Shown piece by piece: positions 1 through 6,100 of a stretch of 8,559 nucleotides of DNA. Below the pieces are notes generated by a model that saw only the letters and a list, made by a program, of their open reading frames with translations, made no database searches and was not told the origin of the DNA. This stretch comes from JAAYAY01 sp964429355 (lineage in GTDB: Bacteria > Planctomycetota > Planctomycetia > Pirellulales > Thermoguttaceae). The translations under genes and the position numbers were made by a program. The stretch spans positions 1 to 8,559 of the forward strand of contig CAYSCH010000400.1 of the NCBI GenBank assembly GCA_964429355.1. The letters are read 5' to 3'. The first letter of the stretch is position 1. The number at the start of each line of letters is the position of its first letter.

Positions 1-535
1 GGGCGACGCGGGTCTCCATTCCGTAGTCTTCCCTGAAGTGGCGGCACATCCGCTCGGTGAACAGCTTCTCCCATCCGTAGCCGTCTTCCGCCATGGCCGG
101 ATAGGCATCGGATTCCTTCAGCGCCGTCACATCGGTATTCTGCTGCATTTCGGTGTTGTAGGCACAGGCCGAAGAGGAATAGAAGAATCGCTCGACTCTG
201 CCGACTTCCTTGGCTGCCAGGAGCATGTGGGTGCTGATGAGCACGGTCAACATGCACTCGGCCTTGTTGTTTTCGATGAATCCCATTCCGCCCATGTCGG
301 CGGCCAGGTTGTAGACCTCGACCGCTCCCTGGCAGACCTTGAAACAGTTTTCTCGCAGGTTGAGGTCGCAATCCGGAACGTTCTCAACACCGGCAGTCGT
401 CTGGTACCACTGGTCGATCGGTTTCTTGTCGACGGCACGAATCCGGGTGTATCCCTTGTTGGTGAAGTAACGGGCCAGCGATCCACCAATGAACCCGCCA
501 GCCCCGGCAATGACCATCAAATCGTCTTTCTTCAT
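1..535 (-). CDS. GDP-mannose 3,5-epimerase-like NAD-dependent epimerase (partial, C-terminus beyond window)
   Basis: First 178 residues of an extended short-chain dehydrogenase/reductase-type sugar-nucleotide epimerase; the rest runs off the left edge. Visible motifs: the NAD-binding glycine loop GAGGFIG at residues 11-17; LAADMGGMGFI at 77-87, which I recognise as characteristic of GDP-mannose 3,5-epimerases; SSAC at 121-124, whose cysteine matches the catalytic Cys of the plant enzyme; LKESDAYPA at 139-147; and the YxxxK pair Y153/K157. The family enzyme oxidises GDP-mannose at C4, epimerises C3 and C5, and yields GDP-L-galactose or GDP-L-gulose in the cytoplasm. In bacteria such homologs usually sit in surface-polysaccharide clusters, and the exact substrate here is inferred. 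The ATG at 535 is chosen for a purine-rich Shine-Dalgarno sequence a few nucleotides upstream. The gene is divergent from the nucleotidylyltransferase fusion at 969. A related GDP-sugar epimerase is the main alternative. Confidence 0.88.
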   Translation of the reverse strand, partial: MKKDDLMVIAGAGGFIGGSLARYFTNKGYTRIRAVDKKPIDQWYQTTAGVENVPDCDLNLRENCFKVCQGAVEVYNLAADMGGMGFIENNKAECMLTVLISTHMLLAAKEVGRVERFFYSSSACAYNTEMQQNTDVTALKESDAYPAMAEDGYGWEKLFTERMCRHFREDYGMETRVA

Positions 536-542
536 CGGTCTA

Positions 543-551
543 TTCCTTCCT
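543..551 (-). promoter_or_regulatory. Ribosome binding site of the epimerase gene
   Basis: Minus-strand AGGAAGGAA ends 7 nt before the ATG at 535. It supports this start, since the window otherwise shows only part of the gene. Confidence 0.6.
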
Positions 552-955
552 GTCCATCAGGAACATCGGACTTTCGCCGAGTGACAAAAACCGTGCAGGT
601 TCGCGCAAGCGGAGGCTCGCATCCCGGAGGAAGTGGTTGTACCTTGGTAACAAATAGAACACAAGTTGGAGTTGCTGAAAAGGAGTCGAAATCCCCCCTT
701 TTCCGGTCGCAATTGGCCATTAGAATCACGTCATGGCCGAAGCTGCCGAGGTTCTCGCTACCGGCAACGAGACGGCCGGGTTTCTGAGCGGACTGTGCCA
801 CCTGCTGGCACGCCGAGCCGTCTCTGCTGGACGGACCTGTACGATTCCGCGGAAGATTCGCGAGACGGTGCTCAGCGAGCGGACAGGCCGCGCCGACCGG
901 CGGGCGAAATACGGGGACAACCAAACGCGGGGCAAGCGTGTGCGGCTATCATCGT
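552..955. other. Divergent intergenic region between two sugar-nucleotide genes
   Basis: This is the upstream region for both the minus-strand epimerase and the plus-strand nucleotidylyltransferase fusion. I see no conserved protein in it. A 74-codon plus-strand frame (733-957) ends 11 nt before the next start codon, but it has no Shine-Dalgarno sequence, an arginine-rich C-terminus and no recognisable domain, so it is not called as a gene. A small perfect inverted repeat, GTGCCA-N5-TGGCAC, lies at 795-811 and could be a hairpin or an operator-like site. The part next to the epimerase (about 640-720) is the most AT-rich and is the likelier place for its promoter. Confidence 0.5.
653..681 (-). 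promoter_or_regulatory. Candidate sigma70-type promoter for the epimerase gene
   Basis: On the minus strand, TTTTCA (676-681) and TCTATT (653-658) are separated by 17 nt. Each matches its consensus hexamer at 4 of 6 positions. Transcription would begin about 110 nt before the ATG at 535. The match is weak and rests on pattern alone. Confidence 0.22.
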
Positions 956-963
956 GAGGAGGG
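956..963 (+). promoter_or_regulatory. Ribosome binding site of the nucleotidylyltransferase fusion
   Basis: GAGGAGGG lies 5 nt before the ATG at 969. It decides the start: the open frame continues upstream to 666, but that extension has no family resemblance, and the conserved VLVSGCYDLLHAGH beta-strand and motif begin directly after this ATG. Confidence 0.75.
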
Positions 964-968
964 CTTTT

Positions 969-2129
969 ATGACGACTCGACCGAAGGTACTCGTCAGCGG
1001 TTGCTACGATCTGCTGCACGCGGGCCATATCGCCTTCTTCGAGACGGCCGCCCAGTACGGCGACTTGTACGTTTGTGTTGGGTCTGACGAGAACATTCGC
1101 TCCCTGAAAGGCCACGACACCAGGTTCTGCCAGGAGGAACGGGTCTACATGGTCGGCGCGTGCCGCCATGTGACGGAAGCACGGGTTTCCGCCGGGAGCG
1201 GCATGCTCGACTTCGAACCCGATATGGCGGAGATCCGGCCGGACTACTTTGTCGTCAATCAAGACGGGATGACCGAGGGGAAGCGTGCCTTGTGCGAGAA
1301 GTACGGTGCCGAACTGATCGTTCTGCCGCGGACTCCGAAGCCGGGGCTCCCTCCCCGAAGCTCAACGGCAGTGAAGGCCTCGCTGGCAGAAGAAATCGAT
1401 CCGGCGCAGGCCGGGGAACTGCCCTACCGGATCTGTCTGGCCGGGGGTTGGATGGACCAGCCCTTCGTATCGAAATACCATCCCGGATCGGTCGTCGTGG
1501 TCAACATTCAGCCGACTCGTCAATTCAACCTCCGCAGCGGCATGGCCACGAGCACGCGGAGCCTGTGGCAGCGGATCCAGTCTTACAACGTCTACCCCGA
1601 CGATCCGGTTGAGTTGGCCCGGCTCCTGTTTGGCTATGAGAATCCACCGGGAACCAGGTATGTATCGGGCTCGCAGGACCATCTTGGCCTGACGATGCCC
1701 GGCGCCAGCCGCCTCTACTACGACGGGGAGTATTGGCCGGAGACCATCGATTCGACGGTGGACGAGGAGATCTGCCAGTGGCTCGAGCGATCCATCGTGC
1801 TCGTGGAGCTTTTTTCGCGTCCGCCGGGATACGATCCGCTCACCAGGCAGAACATCACCACGGCGGGCGTGGCCCGTCTCGGTGCCGCGGGCGAACTGTG
1901 TTGGGAGGCAATTCTGCAAAGGGACATCCGCAAGCTTGGCAAGTCCCTCACCGACACCCACAACGCCTGGGCGGAGATTCTACCCTTGACGACCAGCGAC
2001 GAGATCAATGCCGAACTGGATTCGTATCCCAGCCACGGGCGGATCACGTCGGGATGCGGCGGCGGCTATATCGTACTGGCCACCGAGGAGGACGTGCCCG
2101 GCGGATTCCGCATCAACGTGCGGAGGTAG
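969..2129 (+). CDS. Bifunctional-type fusion: HxGH nucleotidylyltransferase plus compact GHMP-kinase-like domain
   Basis: A 386-residue protein with two parts. Residues 5-145 form a cytidylyltransferase-like nucleotidyltransferase: GCYDLLHAGH at 11-20 carries the HxGH nucleotide-binding motif (H17-H20), and RSST at 130-133 matches the C-terminal ISTT-type motif. Residues 152-386 resemble GHMP sugar kinases of the heptose-7-phosphate kinase (HddA) kind: YRICLAGGWMDQP (153-165) resembles motif 1, SGSQDHLG (233-240) the conserved GKQDQ segment, and SGCGGGYIVL (361-370) motif 3. The usual GLGSSSA phosphate loop is replaced by SGMATSTRS (190-198). Only about 10 residues separate the first strand region from that loop, so the domain is about 100 residues shorter than HddA. 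Likely role: phosphorylation and/or nucleotidyl activation of a sugar for surface glycans; the substrate is unknown. Its divergent epimerase neighbour supports nucleotide-sugar metabolism. The kinase half may be inactive or a specialised subfamily. Confidence 0.82.
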   Translation: MTTRPKVLVSGCYDLLHAGHIAFFETAAQYGDLYVCVGSDENIRSLKGHDTRFCQEERVYMVGACRHVTEARVSAGSGMLDFEPDMAEIRPDYFVVNQDGMTEGKRALCEKYGAELIVLPRTPKPGLPPRSSTAVKASLAEEIDPAQAGELPYRICLAGGWMDQPFVSKYHPGSVVVVNIQPTRQFNLRSGMATSTRSLWQRIQSYNVYPDDPVELARLLFGYENPPGTRYVSGSQDHLGLTMPGASRLYYDGEYWPETIDSTVDEEICQWLERSIVLVELFSRPPGYDPLTRQNITTAGVARLGAAGELCWEAILQRDIRKLGKSLTDTHNAWAEILPLTTSDEINAELDSYPSHGRITSGCGGGYIVLATEEDVPGGFRINVRR

Positions 2130-2149
2130 GCCAGCGGGGCCGATAGGTG

Positions 2150-2177
2150 GATAGCCGCGTGGGACTGCCCCGCGCTC
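2150..2177 (+). repeat. REP-like intergenic repeat, copy 1
   Basis: A 28-nt unit beginning GATAGCCGCGTGG recurs at 2230-2257 with about 25 of 28 identities (an apparent one-base slip near its centre). It is internally self-complementary: CGCG and GGG at 2156-2163 can pair with CCC and CGCG up to 2174, with one bulged T. It starts 20 nt after the stop of the nucleotidylyltransferase fusion, so its hairpin could also protect or end that transcript. Confidence 0.6.
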
Positions 2178-2186
2178 GTTGGAGTA

Positions 2187-2200
2187 CAGGCTTTAGCCTG
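2187..2200. repeat. Short palindrome CAGGCTTTAGCCTG
   Basis: Perfect 6-bp arms CAGGCT/AGCCTG with a TT loop, set between the two copies of the 28-nt repeat. There is no T-run after it, so it is not a standard intrinsic terminator. It looks like part of the same REP-like mosaic. Confidence 0.55.
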
Positions 2201-2229
2201 CGTCCTTCAAAACAATCTGCTACCACATT

Positions 2230-2257
2230 GATAGCCGCGTGGACTTGCCCCGCGCTC
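2230..2257 (+). repeat. REP-like intergenic repeat, copy 2
   Basis: Second copy of the 28-nt unit, 80 nt downstream of copy 1 and in the same orientation. It keeps the CGCG arms and the GCCCCGCGCTC end. The differences from copy 1 cluster at the hairpin loop, as expected if the pairing arms are the conserved part. Confidence 0.6.
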
Positions 2258-2308
2258 CCGTTGCGCCGGTGCCTTCCGTGAGACCTCGGTCAGGCTTGGA
2301 TCTTGGGG

Positions 2309-2343
2309 CGGCTGGTGGTCCGGCGTCAGCGAGCCCCCAGCCG
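2309..2343. repeat. Palindromic element with 7-bp arms
   Basis: CGGCTGG (2309-2315) and CCAGCCG (2337-2343) are perfect inverted arms around a 21-nt centre. The centre holds a further GGC/GCC pair (2322-2324 with 2333-2335) flanking GTCAGCGA. It is probably another REP-like unit in the same gene-free stretch. With no T-run, it is not a clear terminator. Confidence 0.45.
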
Positions 2344-2399
2344 GCAAATGAGACCTGTGCGGCACACCGTCCGTCCACGCGGAACCCCCAGTCCTGCCG

Positions 2400-2430
2400 T
2401 TGACAGAGCACCAACCGGAACTGTTATCCT
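2400..2430 (+). promoter_or_regulatory. Candidate sigma70-type promoter upstream of the Nudix gene
   Basis: A perfect TTGACA (2400-2405) is followed after 19 nt by TATCCT (2425-2430), which matches TATAAT at 4 of 6. The spacing is slightly long. It would give the Nudix gene a leader of about 180 nt, which would include the GC-rich hairpin at 2537-2554. Confidence 0.38.
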
Positions 2431-2536
2431 GCGAAGGCCATGGGCACGGTCGTTGAGTGCCACGCGGCCCGCAGCTTGCGCGGTATGGGCCTTGGGGAAC
2501 GCTTTCCAGCCCGCCGCGTCTCAAGAGGGACTCAGC

Positions 2537-2560
2537 GCGGCGGGACCCCGCCGCTACAAT
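2537..2560 (+). promoter_or_regulatory. GC hairpin followed by TACAAT, candidate proximal promoter or leader hairpin
   Basis: GCGGCGGG (2537-2544) and CCCGCCGC (2547-2554) form a perfect 8-bp inverted repeat with a 2-nt gap. TACAAT (2555-2560), a 5 of 6 match to a -10 box, follows at once, 55 nt before the Nudix ATG. No good -35 hexamer is seen, because that space is the palindrome itself. It may be a regulated proximal promoter or simply a REP-like arm. Confidence 0.28.
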
Positions 2561-2615
2561 AAGGTCTGACGCCTGTCCTCTGTCCCTATCCCCTGACCCT
2601 GGACGACTTGATAAG

Positions 2616-3176
2616 ATGCCCGACCGAAGCTGGACCCGTCTGAGCAGCCGTTATGTAGGCGACTACAAAGTGACCCGGGTCCGCGAGGACCGCTATCGGT
2701 TTGGGCCGTGCGAATTGGAGGCCGATTTTCTGGTTTGCGAGTCGAGCGACTGGGTCGTGATCCTGCCGATCACGGTGGAGGGGGAGGTCGTATTCGTGCG
2801 GCAGTTTCGTCACGGCGTGGGGCATGTCGTCCTGGAGATTCCCGGCGGACTGATCGACGGCCAGGAGTCGCCGGAAGAGGCGGCCGGGCGGGAACTGCGG
2901 GAGGAGACCGGATACGAGGCCGCGAGTCTTCGCAAGGTAGCCGAACTGCTGCCGAATCCGGCCCTCAACAGCGCCCACTGTCACGTGGTTCTGGCGGAAG
3001 GGTGCCGGCCGATTCAGAAGCAGTCGCTCGATCCGCTGGAGCAGATCGAGGTCGTTACCTATCCGCTCGCGGACGTAGCCGAGCTCATCCGCACCGGCCA
3101 GTTCGTCCACGCCCAGGCCATCGCGGCCTTTGCGTGCGCCGCGGGGCTGAAGCTGGAAACGATCACACCGCCCTGA
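2616..3176 (+). CDS. Nudix hydrolase, ADP-ribose pyrophosphatase type
   Basis: A 186-residue protein with a complete Nudix box at residues 78-100, fitting GX5EX7REUXEEXGU exactly: G78, E84, R92-E93, E96-E97, G99 and Y100. The glutamates bind the divalent metals. The segment EIPGG just before the box and the proline-rich PNP at 113-115, about 15 residues after it, fit the ADP-ribose pyrophosphatase branch, which hydrolyses ADP-ribose and related nucleotide diphosphate sugars to AMP and a sugar phosphate in the cytosol. The length is normal for that group. The ATG at 2616 is chosen because the fold's first strands begin soon after it; the open frame extends upstream only through low-complexity intergenic sequence. 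There is no clear Shine-Dalgarno sequence, which leaves the start less certain. It converges on the large repeat-protein gene with a 4-nt gap. Substrate specificity beyond the family is inferred. Confidence 0.9.
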   Translation: MPDRSWTRLSSRYVGDYKVTRVREDRYRFGPCELEADFLVCESSDWVVILPITVEGEVVFVRQFRHGVGHVVLEIPGGLIDGQESPEEAAGRELREETGYEAASLRKVAELLPNPALNSAHCHVVLAEGCRPIQKQSLDPLEQIEVVTYPLADVAELIRTGQFVHAQAIAAFACAAGLKLETITPP

Positions 3177-3180
3177 CCTG

Positions 3181-6100
3181 CTACTGGTCCCAGCCGTAGA
3201 GCAGCAGGTCCAGCGTGTGGTCCTGGATGTCCCGGGTGTCGTCGCCGGTTGAACGGTAGGCTTTGACTCGCTCGACGGCAATCGCTTCGTAGAGGAGTTC
3301 CAACGAGTCACCGTTGCGGCGATAGAGGCGGGCGGTATTGCCGGCAACTTCGAGGTGGTCGTTTCCCGAAGTGTCGTAGATGCGGGCAATGTCGAGACCT
3401 TGCTGGTCGGCCTCGGCGTGGACGGTGTCGAAGCCGCGAACCGTCACGTCGATCCTTTCGGCCACCAGGCCGGACTTGTGGCTCTTGAGGTAAAACACAT
3501 CGTTCTGCTCGCCGGCCGAGCCGGTGAGGTAAGCCGTGTCGTGTCCCTCTCCTCCGTAGACTACCACGTGACGGAAACCGGTGGCGACGTGCTCGCCTCG
3601 GCCCCCTCCGATAATGCGGCTGGTGAGGTCACGGCCGTCGAAGTGGAAGGTTTCGTCGTCGGAAGTATCGTAGAAGATGGCCGTGTCGGTGCCGCCGGGA
3701 CCGCCGTCGACGAACACTTTGTCGAAGAATTTCGTCCGCACGAGGTAGGATGAGTCGACGGCGCGAAGCAGGGTGTGAGTCTCGTAGCTCTTCCACTTGT
3801 CATTCTTGTCGCTGCCCACCAGAAGCGGGGCACCGCTGCCGCCTGGGCGACGGTAGGCGTGGACCGCCTCGAAGCGTTCTGCGAGAAGCAAGTACGCGTG
3901 CCCCGTCAACTGACTCGAGCCGGGTGTGCCGATAAACGCCTCGGTATCTCGGGTAATATCGAGTTGCGCCACATCCTTGCCGCCAAAGTCGGCACGCACC
4001 ATCGTCGTTTCGAATCCAACAGCCTCCGCTTGATAGCCGGGGCCGGCCAGCGAGACAAGACCGGATGCGGAGCGCATGGTGTCGTCTGCCGGCGAATCGA
4101 ACATCACCAGCACATCGGTTCCAGCCGCGCCGTCGATGACGAATTTGTGGAACTCCGGTCCGTTGAAGTCGTAGGCTAGATCGTTCACGACGATCCTCCA
4201 TCCAGGCGCCCAGAATCTGTAGACGTCATCCTGATCGGTGCCGTGAATCGTGATCTGCGATCCGTCGTGCTGGATGAGGTTGGCGATGCGAAGCTTGGCC
4301 GCCGCGGCCGAGCCGGAGGCGAGGAGAGTGTACTGCTCTCCCTCCCGGACCGTCCACTCGACGCGGACAGGGCTGGCATTGGAACTGCTTCGGATCAGCG
4401 GCGTCTCGACCCTGTCGGCGTTGAAGAGTGCCAGCTCCAGCAGTGCGTCCGTTGTCGACGCACTGATTTCCGCCGTGAGGAGGCCCGATCGCATGGCCTG
4501 GAATGAGTAGCCTCGTACGCCGCCGGACAAGTCCTGCCCATTAAGCTCGCGGAAGTCAATCACACCCAGATCATCCACTACCAGCTCATCGTCGATGTTG
4601 ACCACCTGCAAATTCTGCAGTGCCGCAGCCGCGTAGACCGGATCTGCGCTGGCCGACGGATCGACCAAGATCGAGAAGGCAATCGGGCCGTCGATCCGAT
4701 CATCGTCGATTCCGGTGACGGTCACGATCTGCGGCGTGCTCCAGTTCTCGGGCGTGAACGTGAGGGAGGCGGGCGACACGGTGCCTTCGGTCGTATCGCC
4801 GGAGGAAAGGAGGATCGTGACGTTGGCGGTGGGCCGGTTGTCAAGGGTGACCTTGAAACTGGCCGTGCCGCCATCCTCGGCGGTCACGAGGTGTGAGGCT
4901 CCGCCGAGGGTGATTCCGTGCGGCTGGGTTCCGGCGCGAGGGATTTGGAGGGAAAGGGCGATATTCCCCGTCCACAGGTCTGCCATTACGAGATCGCTCC
5001 AGCCGTCTTCATCGAGATCTCCGATTGCCGGGACACCCGGGAAACTTCCGGTGGCGTATTCGACGGCTTGTGCGAAAGTGCCGTCGCCGAGGCCCAAGCG
5101 AATACGCACGTGGCCTTGATAGATAACACTCAGAATATCGGCATGCCCATCGCGATTGAGATCGGTTGCGAGCGAGTTAGTAATCCACGCGTCATCGGGA
5201 CTAGACAAGGGCGCCGCGAAGGTTCCATCACCCTGATTGAGCAAGATCAAGAGCGAATCCGTTGTACGGACGAAGGAGTCAGGATACCCATCGTCGTTGA
5301 AATCTTCTATGCCGTATTCGACTCCTCCGCGAACGTCATAGATCTGAGGTTCATGGAAGGTCGCCCCCTCTTTGCCGAGCAGGACGATCAGTGTCCCGGT
5401 TGAGCCGAACACAACAAGGTCGGGATATTCATCGCCGTTCATGCTTTTCACAACGGAGAACTCCCAGAAGCGTCCACTCGCCAGTTCGTGAGAAATGGCA
5501 AGATTGCTTGCCAGAGTGAAGGTTCCGTCGCCATGCCCACGATACACGCCTATCGAGACATTTTGATCGCCGGTCTTCTGGCTATCGCACACGAGGTCGA
5601 GGTGTCCGTCACGATCGACATCTTCGAGGACTTGTGGGTAACACGGTTCCGTGAGTCTCTGCGGAAGAGCGGCGAATGTCCCGTCGCCATTTCCCAGCAG
5701 TATAGTCCGCGATCGTCCATCTTCGTACGTGAACAAGAGATCGAGATAGCCGTCCTCATTCACGTCGCCCATAAGGGGCGATTCGTTGTAGCCTGGCAGT
5801 TCCGTGCGAATCTCGGCTCCGAATGTCCCGTCGCCCAGTCCGAGATGCACAGACACGGTGAAGGGCTGGAAGGTTTCGGAGGGAATCGGGTTCATGCTTA
5901 CCGCGTCGAGGTGTCCGTCGCAATTGAAATCGGCCAGTGCCACGTTCTGCGGCTCAATTTCCGTCGTGTGGTGGGCCGGAAACTGGTAGGAACCGTCCTC
6001 GTTGGCCAGGTGGACGACCACCGCACTTGCACTCCAAGCCAGCACTGTCAGGTCCTCGAGGCCATCCGAGTTGATATCCTCCACAATAATCTCGTGCGGA

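Noticed and set aside
733..957. A 74-codon plus-strand frame ending 11 nt before the nucleotidylyltransferase fusion, as if a short upstream gene
   Set aside because: It has no ribosome binding site or recognisable motif and an Arg-rich tail typical of chance frames in GC-rich DNA. It overlaps other open frames of equal quality.
2187..2200. CAGGCTTTAGCCTG as an intrinsic terminator of the nucleotidylyltransferase fusion
   Set aside because: The stem is only 6 bp with a 2-nt loop and no T-run follows, so a REP-like palindrome is the better reading.
2440..2562. A 40-codon plus-strand frame just downstream of the TTGACA promoter candidate, starting at the ATG at 2440
   Set aside because: It is rich in Arg and Gly, runs through the GC palindrome, and has no Shine-Dalgarno sequence or similarity I can name.
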